A stretch of 64,000 nucleotides of DNA from Peptococcaceae bacterium (GTDB lineage: Bacteria > Bacillota > Desulfotomaculia > Desulfotomaculales > Desulfocucumaceae): the NCBI GenBank assembly GCA_023512435.1, contig JAILZP010000005.1, positions 1-64,000 of the forward strand. Direction: 5' to 3'. This document shows, in pieces, positions 6,902 to 14,697 of the stretch. The notes under the pieces are model-generated. The model was not told the origin of the DNA, made no database searches, and worked only from the letters and a program-made list of their open reading frames with translations. Both the position numbers and the translations under genes were made by a program. Within the stretch, counting starts at the first letter, position 1; each line of letters opens with the position of its first letter.

Positions 6902-8488
6902 TTATTTTGCGGCCCCGGCCGGCTTTGCCGCCCTTACGTCCGCCGCCGGCCCGGTGGCCAGGCTCACCGCCACCATCACCACCGTGGAAACGGGAAGGGC
7001 AATCACGATGGGGTCCACCACCACCCAGGGAAAGCCCGCCAGGGAAGGCTTGCCGAAAATGTACTGGCAGAGGCCCAGCAGGGAAGATTCCTTCCCGTGG
7101 GTGAACAGCAGCATGAAAAGGCTGACCGAGAGCCCCGTAATCATGCTGGCTATCACGCCGGCCCTGCTGGCGCCCTTCCAGTATAGGGCCGCGGTGTAGG
7201 CTGGCAGGAACGTGGCCGCGCAGATGCCGAAGAATATGGCGGTGGCGGTGGCAATGATGCTCACCGGCAGTTTTAGCGAAATCCAGAGGGTGACCAGCAG
7301 CGCCACAATTATGCAGGAACGGTTCAGCCTCAGCGAACTGTTCTTGACCAGGTCATACCCCAGAGACGACCCGATGGCATGGAACTGCCCGCTCAGGGTG
7401 GACATGGCCGCCGCCATCAGCGTGATCATGAACAGGTAGGAAAACCACTGGGGCATGGCATTATTGATATACATGGGTATAATCAGGTCGACGTTGGGCA
7501 CGCTTCCCGCCACCGCCGGGTTCACCGTGGCGGCGAGGGATATCTTGCCCGTTTCCTGCATGAAGTAGACGTTGGAGAGGGCGCCCACCACGAAGGCCAC
7601 CCCGGTCATCATGATGATGAACACGCCGCCCACCACCACCGCCCGGTTTATCTCCCGGGGGCCGCTTACCGTCAGGTAGCGGGTCACCAGCTGGGGCTGG
7701 GCCAGCACGCCGACCCCCACGCCCAGCACCAGGGTGGAAACGACTATCCACCAGATCTCGGACCCCAGGGCGGGCATGGCGGTCCAGCCCAGGTGGCCCT
7801 TGGCCGCAAGGCTGGCCGGGACCTTGGAAGCCAGGCCGGTCAGGGCCTGGTGCGCGGCCGTCACGCCTCCCAGCTTGCCGTAGGTGAACAGGAGCAGCAG
7901 CCCCATGCCGGCAAACATTATTGAACCCTGGAAGGCATCGGTGTAGAGGATGCCCTTCAGCCCGCCGGTCATCACGTAGGCCGCCACTATTACCGCGAAT
8001 ACCAGCAGGGCGGCGGTGTAGTCGATTCCCAGTGTTTCCTGGATGAACCTGGCCGCCCCGATCATCACCGCGGCGGCGTAGAGAGGCATGGCCAACATGA
8101 TCACGGCCCCGGCAAAGCGCTGGATAAACACGGAATCGTATCTCTTGCCCAGCAGGTCCGGGAAGGTTTTGGCGGAAAGCTCCCTGCCCACCACTGTTGT
8201 TTTCTTGCCGTACAGCACGAAGGCCAGGAATATGCCGACAAATATGTTGCAGAAGGTCAGCCACAAAAGCGACATCCCGTAAACGCCCGCCGCGCCTCCG
8301 AAACCCACGATGGCCGAGGTGCTGATAAATGTGGAACCGTAAGCCATGGCCATCAGGAAGGGATGGGCATTGCCCCCGGCGATGAGGTAGTCGCCGGTGG
8401 TCCTGGTCCGCCTGTAGGCCAGGTAACCAAGCCCTATGGTGACGGCCAGGTATAATCCCATAATAGTGAGTAGAATTGCTTTATTCAT
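6902..8488 (-). CDS. Sodium:solute symporter family transporter
   Basis: 528 residues with about 13 hydrophobic helices, the standard size and fold of the SSF family (Na+-driven uptake of organic solutes at the inner membrane). The N-terminus has YRRTRTTGDYLIAGG and the conserved STSAIVGFGGAAG segment after helix 2. It is the third gene of an operon with a 35-residue accessory peptide and a 123-residue unknown protein, behind a T-box leader. T-box control points to an amino acid or a linked compound as substrate, but this is inference. Acetate or other monocarboxylate transport is the other possibility by family. Confidence 0.9.
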   Translation of the reverse strand: MNKAILLTIMGLYLAVTIGLGYLAYRRTRTTGDYLIAGGNAHPFLMAMAYGSTFISTSAIVGFGGAAGVYGMSLLWLTFCNIFVGIFLAFVLYGKKTTVVGRELSAKTFPDLLGKRYDSVFIQRFAGAVIMLAMPLYAAAVMIGAARFIQETLGIDYTAALLVFAVIVAAYVMTGGLKGILYTDAFQGSIMFAGMGLLLLFTYGKLGGVTAAHQALTGLASKVPASLAAKGHLGWTAMPALGSEIWWIVVSTLVLGVGVGVLAQPQLVTRYLTVSGPREINRAVVVGGVFIIMMTGVAFVVGALSNVYFMQETGKISLAATVNPAVAGSVPNVDLIIPMYINNAMPQWFSYLFMITLMAAAMSTLSGQFHAIGSSLGYDLVKNSSLRLNRSCIIVALLVTLWISLKLPVSIIATATAIFFGICAATFLPAYTAALYWKGASRAGVIASMITGLSVSLFMLLFTHGKESSLLGLCQYIFGKPSLAGFPWVVVDPIVIALPVSTVVMVAVSLATGPAADVRAAKPAGAAK

Positions 8489-8510
8489 GAAACCGTTCCC
8501 CCGTTCTTCA

Positions 8511-8882
8511 TTAATCTATAACAACCCGGTTTGGAGCAGATGGATTGACCGATATCTGCCGGTAGGTTCCCCGCGCGCCGGCCCTCACCCAGGCCCGGAC
8601 CTGGGAGAAGGTCAGACAAACGGTCTCCTGCCGGCCGCGGACACCGCCTTCCATGGCGTTCAGCCAGAAAAAATCAATGCAGATCAAGTCAAGGGACCTG
8701 ATCACCCGGAGGTCGGCAAAGCTGTTGCCGTCACGTTCCACGGCCCGGCCACCGTCCCCGTCCAGCTGTCTCCACGCCTTCAAGGACAGGTAGAAGTCCC
8801 GCCGGGAGGCGGCACCCGGGCCCGCCGTCCTGATTACCAGGTGACTCCCGGATTGATGGATTTTGACCATGGTCCCGCTCAT
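8511..8882 (-). CDS. Hypothetical protein in symporter operon
   Basis: 123 residues starting MSGTMVKIHQSGSHLVIRT. There are no membrane segments and no domain I recognise; it alternates short strands and helices and contains DLICIDFFWLNAM. The ATG at 8882 follows AAAGGAGGG, and the ATG at 8936 has no such site. It lies between the 35-residue accessory protein (46 bp upstream) and the symporter (22 bp downstream), so it is probably co-transcribed with them. Confidence 0.7.
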   Translation of the reverse strand: MSGTMVKIHQSGSHLVIRTAGPGAASRRDFYLSLKAWRQLDGDGGRAVERDGNSFADLRVIRSLDLICIDFFWLNAMEGGVRGRQETVCLTFSQVRAWVRAGARGTYRQISVNPSAPNRVVID

Positions 8883-8928
8883 CAAAATCCCTCCTTTTAA
8901 ACGCACAGTGGCTGAGGCACCGGTAAAA

Positions 8929-9036
8929 TCAAGCATCCCGGTTCCAGTTGATCAGGCCGTAGACCACACAAAGTGCGCTTGCCCCGATGCAGAGCAGATA
9001 AACCAGCCATATCTGCGGGTCGGGAATCCCAAGCAT
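8929..9036 (-). CDS. 35-residue symporter accessory membrane peptide
   Basis: Encodes MLGIPDPQIWLVYLLC followed by a hydrophobic stretch and ending INWNRDA: one membrane helix with a short charged tail. AAGGAGGTG is perfectly placed before the ATG. Tiny proteins of this form are found directly upstream of SSF symporters in anaerobes and are annotated as symporter small accessory proteins. The position, first gene after the T-box terminator, fits that. Confidence rests on the ribosome site, context and family resemblance. Confidence 0.8.
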   Translation of the reverse strand: MLGIPDPQIWLVYLLCIGASALCVVYGLINWNRDA

Positions 9037-9071
9037 ATTCTCACCTCCTTATAAGTATGGGGTCATGAAAG

Positions 9072-9101
9072 CAAAAAAAAGCCGCCCCCGCAAAGGGACG
9101 G
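9072..9101 (-). terminator. T-box terminator 2 (proximal to the operon)
   Basis: A GC-rich hairpin (9082-9088 with 9095-9101) followed on the minus strand by eight T residues, 36 bp before the first gene. It competes with the second T-box core at 9111-9125. Confidence 0.85.
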
Positions 9102-9192
9102 AATTTTTTTCCGCGGTACCACCCTGATTGGTTTCAACGAAACCCACTCCACGGGGCACAGGCTGCGCTTCTCCCGCCGGCAAGGCCTGCCC

Positions 9193-9230
9193 AAAAATAA
9201 AAGCCGCTAATCCCATAGGGACGAACGGCT
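9193..9230 (-). terminator. T-box terminator 1 (distal)
   Basis: Arms 9202-9206 and 9226-9230 with an inner GGGA/TCCC helix (9211-9214 with 9218-9221), then TTTATTTTT on the minus strand. It overlaps the conserved side of the first T-box core. Confidence 0.75.
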
Positions 9231-9497
9231 CGCGGTACCACCCTACTTGGCTTTTCAGGCCCGGCTCTTTCCAAGGTACGGGAGCTTTGCTCCTTATACC
9301 CCTTCCCTGTAACGGGGGAAACCCGTTTCGGCCTACTTGCCGCTTTATACAAAGGGGTTCAGCCTCAAAGTTCGGGGGAGAACTTCAGACGGTCCTGCCC
9401 TGAAAGCGCTTCCAGTCGCCGGCGCCTTCTCCCTGGAGGGTGGTCTTCCGACCTACTTTTCCCCGTCATCACTTTTACAAGTATTCCGTTACTGGTT

Positions 9498-9527
9498 ATA
9501 TTAGCCTGCCGGGTTCCTTTTTGTCAA
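9498..9527 (-). promoter_or_regulatory. Sigma-A promoter of the T-box/symporter operon
   Basis: On the minus strand TTGACA, an 18-bp spacer, then TAATAT. It places the transcript start near 9491, right before the T-box leader. Confidence 0.75.
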
Positions 9528-9679
9528 CTGTTAATTTTAATAATTGCAAGATTAATCCCAAAGAATTACCGGGCCTGCTCCAATTTTTTCCCTGGACTTA
9601 ATGCATTACTATATATAATATTATTATAAAAATAATTAACCATCAAAAATAATAAATATGTAAATGGAAAATCAACCAA

Positions 9680-11266
9680 ATGAAAAGCAACAGCGAAAAC
9701 AACAACGGGTCTTTTTGGCTTCCCCTGTTTGTGGTTGTGCTTGGAGCTTTCGCCGCTATCCTGAACAACAGCTCGGTCAATGTGGCCCTCCCGAAGATGA
9801 TGGCCATATTCGGAGTGCCGGCGGACGAGATTCAGTGGGTGCTGACGGCGTACATGCTGTCCTCGGGTGTTGTTATACCGGTTACAGGCTACCTTGGGGA
9901 CACCTACGGCACTAAAAGGGCGTACCTGGCCTCCCTTTCCGTTTTCACGGCCGGATCCGTGCTGTGCGGTCTTGCCTGGAACAACAACTCCATGATCGCG
10001 GCCAGGATCGTCCAGGGCATCGGCGGCGGGGCAATCATGCCGCTAAGCATGGTCATCGTGTACAAAATCGTGCCCAGGAACATGATCGGGACGGCCCTCG
10101 GGTTTTGGGGCATGGCGGCGGTCACCGCCCCGGCCATCGGCCCCACCCTGGGGGGCTATATTGTTGAACACCTTGACTGGCGGTTTTTATTCACGGTAAA
10201 TATCCCGGTCGGGATACTGGGAATTTTGCTGGGAAGCATGATTTTAAACGATACCGAAGTGAAAAGAGGACAAAAATTTGACATTTGGGGGTTCGTCACC
10301 TCGGCCCTGGGGTGCTTCACCCTTCTATTGGCGCTGAGCCAGGGCCAAAAGGAGGGGTGGGATTCTTATTACATAGTGACGTTGCTGACGGCATCCTTTT
10401 TCCTGCTGGCGCTGTTCGTACTTATTGAGCTGAACATACCCGAACCCATGCTTGATTTGAGGATCTTCAAAAACTTCATCTTTTCGGTCAGCGTTTTCGG
10501 AGGCAGCCTGATCACCATCGGCCTTTTCGGCGGTGTATTTTTAATCCCGCTCTTTACCCAAAATCTAATGGGCAGGTCGGCCATGGAAACGGGCCTCATG
10601 CTTATGCCCGCCGCGCTGGTGACAGCGGTCATGATGCCCATCAGCGGGGCGCTGTTCGACCGTATCGGCGCCCGCTTGATTACGCTGGCAGGCCTTGCCG
10701 TCCTGGCCTTGGGAACCTGGGAATTCAGGAACCTGAGCTGCGATTCCACCACCGCCTACATCACCGTGGTGGCGGCAGTCCGGTCACTGGGCATGGGGCT
10801 GGCCATGATGCCCATGACCACCGCCGGAATGGTTACCATCCCGCAGCAGAATGTCAGCAGGGCTTCGGCGTTAAACAACGTTTGCCGGCAGGTGGCCGCG
10901 TCATTCGGCGTTGCCATTCTCACCGCCGTGATGCAGAGCAGACAGGCCCTCCATTTTGCCCACCTGAGGGAGTCGGTCTCGGCAGGATCGCCCCTGGCCC
11001 CGCTGATGGTAAAACAGCTTGGGGGGATGCTGGCCGCAGCGGCCGCCACCGGGCCGGGTTCCGGACAGGAAACCGCCCTGGCGCTGATCAACGGGATAGC
11101 CGCAAAGCAGTCACTTATTATGGCCATTGACGACACCTTTGTCGTGGCTGCCATATTCGTGGCTGCGGCCATTCCCGCCTCCCTCCTCCTGGGCAGGGGA
11201 AAAAGGAAGGATCAGTCACCGCCGGCCATGAAGCAATCCCGGGGAGGTAATTTAACGGACCCTTAA
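9680..11266 (+). CDS. MFS transporter, DHA2 (EmrB/QacA) drug exporter family
   Basis: 528 residues with about 14 membrane helices. It has the N-terminal helix with NNSSVNVALPKMM, QWVLTAYMLSSGVVIPVTGYLGD (motif A region) and RIVQGIGGGAIMPLSM (motif C-like), all typical of proton-driven 14-helix multidrug exporters. The start is uncertain, because the AT-rich region upstream (9541-9680) has no clear ribosome site. It stands between a T-box symporter operon on the other strand and a DUF169 gene 78 bp downstream. The substrate is unknown. Confidence 0.88.
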   Translation: MKSNSENNNGSFWLPLFVVVLGAFAAILNNSSVNVALPKMMAIFGVPADEIQWVLTAYMLSSGVVIPVTGYLGDTYGTKRAYLASLSVFTAGSVLCGLAWNNNSMIAARIVQGIGGGAIMPLSMVIVYKIVPRNMIGTALGFWGMAAVTAPAIGPTLGGYIVEHLDWRFLFTVNIPVGILGILLGSMILNDTEVKRGQKFDIWGFVTSALGCFTLLLALSQGQKEGWDSYYIVTLLTASFFLLALFVLIELNIPEPMLDLRIFKNFIFSVSVFGGSLITIGLFGGVFLIPLFTQNLMGRSAMETGLMLMPAALVTAVMMPISGALFDRIGARLITLAGLAVLALGTWEFRNLSCDSTTAYITVVAAVRSLGMGLAMMPMTTAGMVTIPQQNVSRASALNNVCRQVAASFGVAILTAVMQSRQALHFAHLRESVSAGSPLAPLMVKQLGGMLAAAAATGPGSGQETALALINGIAAKQSLIMAIDDTFVVAAIFVAAAIPASLLLGRGKRKDQSPPAMKQSRGGNLTDP

Positions 11267-11344
11267 ATGTTCATACTCGAAAAAAACCGGGTTTAAGCGC
11301 GGAAACTTCCGGACAATTCAAGCAAAATCCAAGGAGGGGTTTTT

Positions 11345-12124
11345 GTGGAGAGCAAAATTGCAAAGGCCATCGGGATGCGATATTCGCCCGTGGCGGTGGT
11401 CCTGACCAACGACAAGCCCCAGGACGCCCTGCAGTTTAAAGAAGGCCGGTGGGGCTGCGTGGTTTCCATGCTCAACGCCGCGGCCAAGGGGAGAACCGCA
11501 GTCTTTGACCGGAAGACCTTCGGCTGCCTGGGCGGGGGCGTCGGGCTCGGCTTCGGCAACCAGTACGTCAATTTCCCGGCCGGAATAGAGTTTTTCTTAT
11601 CAACCGGCAACAAGGAATTCTCCGCCACCGAAACGGGCCGGAACATTGTGAGAAACATGCCCGCCATTGAACACGGGGAGGGCTATGTCAAAACCCCCGA
11701 TCTGGCCAGAAAGTTCATCGACTCCCTGCCGATGACGGACGTTCCCGCAGAGTACGTGGTCTTCAAACCCCTGGACAAACTGCGGGAGGGTGAAACGCCC
11801 AGGGTGGTGGTTTTCCTGGTGGGCCCGGACCAGCTTTCGGCCCTGGTGGTCCTGGCCAACTACGCCCGGGAGACCAACGAAAACGTGGCGGCCCCCTTCT
11901 GCGCGGGCTGCCACAGCATCGGCATATTCCCGTACAGGGAGGGCGAATCCGGAAATCCCAGGGCGATTATAGGCCTCACCGACGTTTCGGCCAGGAAGCA
12001 CGTGGAGAAGGACATCCTGTCGTTTTCGGTGCCCTACGGGATGTTCCTGGAAATGGAGTCCAACGTGGAGGGGAGCTTCCTGGAAAAGGAAGAGTGGCGC
12101 AGGGTGCTGGAAAGGAACCGGTGA
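11345..12124 (+). CDS. DUF169 family protein
   Basis: 259 residues beginning with a GTG codon 6 bp after AAGGAGGGG. The N-terminus (IAKAIGMRYSPVAVVLTNDKP) and the Cys/Gly-rich WGCVVSMLNAAAKG and FGCLGGGVGLGFG match the DUF169 family of anaerobes and methanogens, whose function is unknown. A later segment has FCAGCHSIGIFPY. Conserved cysteines hint at a metal or redox role, which is inference. It may share a transcript with the MFS gene. Confidence 0.85.
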   Translation: MESKIAKAIGMRYSPVAVVLTNDKPQDALQFKEGRWGCVVSMLNAAAKGRTAVFDRKTFGCLGGGVGLGFGNQYVNFPAGIEFFLSTGNKEFSATETGRNIVRNMPAIEHGEGYVKTPDLARKFIDSLPMTDVPAEYVVFKPLDKLREGETPRVVVFLVGPDQLSALVVLANYARETNENVAAPFCAGCHSIGIFPYREGESGNPRAIIGLTDVSARKHVEKDILSFSVPYGMFLEMESNVEGSFLEKEEWRRVLERNR

Positions 12125-12239
12125 ACCGAACCACGCCGGGGGTGAAACAGGAGCGGCGGCCCGGACTTGTGAGACCCGTCGCCCTCCCTCAACCCCCGGG
12201 CCGCCGGAAACGATCTGTTCCCTCGGCCGGGCCCCGGCG

Positions 12240-13925
12240 CTATTTCACAATCCGGGCCTTGGCGTAAGTGCGGTAAACCCTGGACACTTCCACCGGGACG
12301 GTTTCCCCCACCAGGGATCCGGCGCCCTCGATGTCCAGGATGAAGCCGTCGACCCTGGCTATGCCGTCGTTTACGTTGGTGATGTGGGGCTCCTCGATCT
12401 TTACCTCCAGCACCTGCCCCTGCTGGACCGGCAGGGTGTTGGCCCGGATGTCGTCCTGGTTGTGGAGGGGCTTCACGTTCACCGACTCGATGTGCTGGCC
12501 CTGGGAACCCCTGATATAAAGGGTTTTGCCGGTTCGCTGCTCCAGTTCCCTCAGGTTGGCCCCGCCGCTGCCGATGAGCCTGGCGGCCACCAGGGGGTTG
12601 GCCTCCACCAGGATGGTGTCGGCCGCTGTCTGGCGGGCTAGCTGGCTGATGTAGTTCTTAAAGTGAATGCCCACGGTCTCCTCGGACAACACCTTGCCCC
12701 TCCCCTCGCAGTATGGGCAGGGCCTCTGCATAACCTCGCTGAGGCTGGGCCGCACCTTCTTGCGGGTCATTTCCACCAGGCCCAGCTGGGTGATGCCCAG
12801 GATGTTGGTCTTGGTCTTGTCCTTCCTGATTTCCTCTTCCAGCACCTGGAGGACCTGCTGCCGGTGATCCTCCTTCTGCATGTCGATGAAGTCCACGATG
12901 ATGATCCCGCCTAAGTTCCTCAGCCTCAGCTGGCGGGCGATTTCCACGGCCGCGTCCAGGTTGGTGCGCAGCACCGTATCCTCAAGGTTGGTGGTGCCCA
13001 CGAATTTTCCGGTGTTCACGTCCACGGCGGTCAGGGCCTCAGCCTGGTCGATGACTATATACCCCCCGCACTTGAGCCAGACCTTGCGCTTCAGCGCCTT
13101 TTCCAGCTCCTGATCGATACCGTAGTCCCCGAAGATATTGTCCCTCTCGTCGAGGAAAATCCTGAATTTCAGCCTGGGCCCGGTGATGTCCAGGAGATCC
13201 ATTATCTTTTCGTACTCGGGGCGGGAATCTATGGTCAGACGGTCAACGTCCTCGGTGAAGACGTCCCTCATGATCCTCTGGATTAGCTCCAGGTCCCGGT
13301 GCAGCAGGTTGGGCACCTGGCCGTGGGACGCCCGGTGCTGGATCTTGCGCCAGATCTTGGTGAGGATGTTTATGTCCTGGCGCAGTTCTTCCTCGTCCAC
13401 CCCTTCGGCCGCCGTCCTGACAATAACCCCCATTTTTTCGGGCTTTACCCTGGAAGCCAGCTCCTTGAGCCGTTCCCGTTCCCTGTCGTTCTCTATCCGC
13501 CGGGAAATGCCAATGTAGTCCACGGTGGGCATGATCACCAGGTAGCGGCCGGGCAGGGTCAGGTGGGTGGTCACCCGGGGGCCCTTGGTGCCGATGGGCT
13601 CCTTGACGATCTGGACGATGACCTCCTGCCCCTGTTTTAGCACATCGCAGATGTTCGTCCCCAACACCGACCCCTGGCCGTGGCCGTCCGGGGACCTGGC
13701 CGGCAGGGCATCCTCCACGTAAAGAAAAGCGTTCTTGTCCAGGCCTATGTCCACGAAGGCGGCCTGCATCCCCGGCAGGACATTCTCCACCCTGCCCTTG
13801 TAGATGTTTCCCACCAGCCTCTGGGTGACCGACCTTTCAATGTACAGTTCAACCGGAACCCTGTCCTCCAGGACGGCAACCCTGGTCTCCTCGTCACTGA
13901 CGTTAATCACTATTTCTTTCAGCAT
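12240..13925 (-). CDS. rng: Ribonuclease G/E family endoribonuclease
   Basis: 561 residues. An N-terminal S1 domain (VGNIYKGRVENVLPGMQAAFVDIG) is followed by the catalytic region with ALTAVDVNTGKF and GGIIIVDFIDM, holding the metal-binding aspartates, and by the zinc-link CPYCEGRG of the family. There is no E. coli RNase E-like C-terminal scaffold, so RNase G is the better name. It processes rRNA and mRNA in the cytoplasm. The start at 13925 fits GAAGG at a distance of 9 bp. It ends the radical-SAM/DUF2344 run, which in many clostridia continues directly into rplU; here the transport island intervenes. Confidence 0.93.
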   Translation of the reverse strand: MLKEIVINVSDEETRVAVLEDRVPVELYIERSVTQRLVGNIYKGRVENVLPGMQAAFVDIGLDKNAFLYVEDALPARSPDGHGQGSVLGTNICDVLKQGQEVIVQIVKEPIGTKGPRVTTHLTLPGRYLVIMPTVDYIGISRRIENDRERERLKELASRVKPEKMGVIVRTAAEGVDEEELRQDINILTKIWRKIQHRASHGQVPNLLHRDLELIQRIMRDVFTEDVDRLTIDSRPEYEKIMDLLDITGPRLKFRIFLDERDNIFGDYGIDQELEKALKRKVWLKCGGYIVIDQAEALTAVDVNTGKFVGTTNLEDTVLRTNLDAAVEIARQLRLRNLGGIIIVDFIDMQKEDHRQQVLQVLEEEIRKDKTKTNILGITQLGLVEMTRKKVRPSLSEVMQRPCPYCEGRGKVLSEETVGIHFKNYISQLARQTAADTILVEANPLVAARLIGSGGANLRELEQRTGKTLYIRGSQGQHIESVNVKPLHNQDDIRANTLPVQQGQVLEVKIEEPHITNVNDGIARVDGFILDIEGAGSLVGETVPVEVSRVYRTYAKARIVK

Positions 13926-13983
13926 AGGAACCATCCTTCAACCTGCATAAATTGCACCATAAGACCGGGCAGGCATCAATATT

Positions 13984-14697
13984 TTAACATTTTTCCACCC
14001 GGCCTGAACAGCAGCCGAAAAGCTCTTTTCCTCCCCGCCCCCGGCTGCCCGTCCTGGTTATCTCCGGCCGGCAGTTCCCGCCAAAAATGCCGCACCGCTC
14101 CCCGAGGGCCTGGATTACCTCTCCGGGGCGGACATTGAGGCTGCTGCCGGCCATCAGTTCCATTTCCACCACCATCCGGCCGTCCTCTTCCCTGGCCGAC
14201 AGGGACAGTATACCGGGGCGGATGTCGAACGGCACCGGCGGCCCGTCCTTTTTGCGGCGGGCAACGGGCACCTCCGGCAGACCCATTACGCGTTCAAGGC
14301 ACTGCCGCACCGTCTCCAAATCCGGCGCGTCCCCCCGGTCAAACCGGACAAGGTAGGTGGAACGTTCCACCTCGGACATCAGGGCGGGAGCCCGTTCCTC
14401 CAGCCGGCACGACCCGGTAGCCTTCAGGCCCGGGGGCATGGCGGAGTTGATGGAACGGATAATTTCGGCCGGGGAAATGTCCCGGTCCAGATCCATATCC
14501 ACGTACTCTTCCAGGCCGGCAACCCCCACCGGCAGCGGAAAGCCGAAGGCCAGCCTGGAATGGGGATTGAAGCCCCTGCTCAGGGTGACCGGGAGCCCCG
14601 CCCTGCGCAGGACCCGCTCGAAGGTTCTGGCCAGGTCCAGATGGGACATGAACCTGGCGGCGCCCTCCTTAGAGTATCTGATCCGGTACCTGGGCAC
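13984..14697 (-). CDS. TIGR03936 family radical SAM-associated protein (DUF2344)
   Basis: 237 residues. RYRIRYSKEGAARFMSHLDL and LSRGFNPHSRLAFGFPLPVG mark the TIGR03936/DUF2344 family, which always lies next to or is fused with a B12-type radical SAM protein and has no settled function. A GTG at 14697 with GGAGGTG 6 bp upstream is the likely start; a GTG at 14706 is possible. It overlaps the end of the radical SAM gene by about 29 bp, showing tight translational coupling. Confidence 0.88.
   Translation of the reverse strand: MPRYRIRYSKEGAARFMSHLDLARTFERVLRRAGLPVTLSRGFNPHSRLAFGFPLPVGVAGLEEYVDMDLDRDISPAEIIRSINSAMPPGLKATGSCRLEERAPALMSEVERSTYLVRFDRGDAPDLETVRQCLERVMGLPEVPVARRKKDGPPVPFDIRPGILSLSAREEDGRMVVEMELMAGSSLNVRPGEVIQALGERCGIFGGNCRPEITRTGSRGRGGKELFGCCSGRVEKC

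Larger units (their letters stand above)
9068..9491 (-). promoter_or_regulatory. T-box leader with two tandem antiterminator/terminator modules
   Basis: Reading the minus strand, a Stem I region begins near 9475 (GACGGGGAAAAGTAGG). It includes an AGGGAG segment and a specifier loop near 9370 with CTGAAGTTCTCCCC. The T-box core AGGGTGGTACCGCG appears twice, at 9231-9244 and 9111-9125, each followed by its own terminator. Only one Stem I is seen, so the second module is partial. The specifier could be TTC (Phe) or GTT (Val), depending on loop alignment. It controls the symporter operon. Confidence 0.88.
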
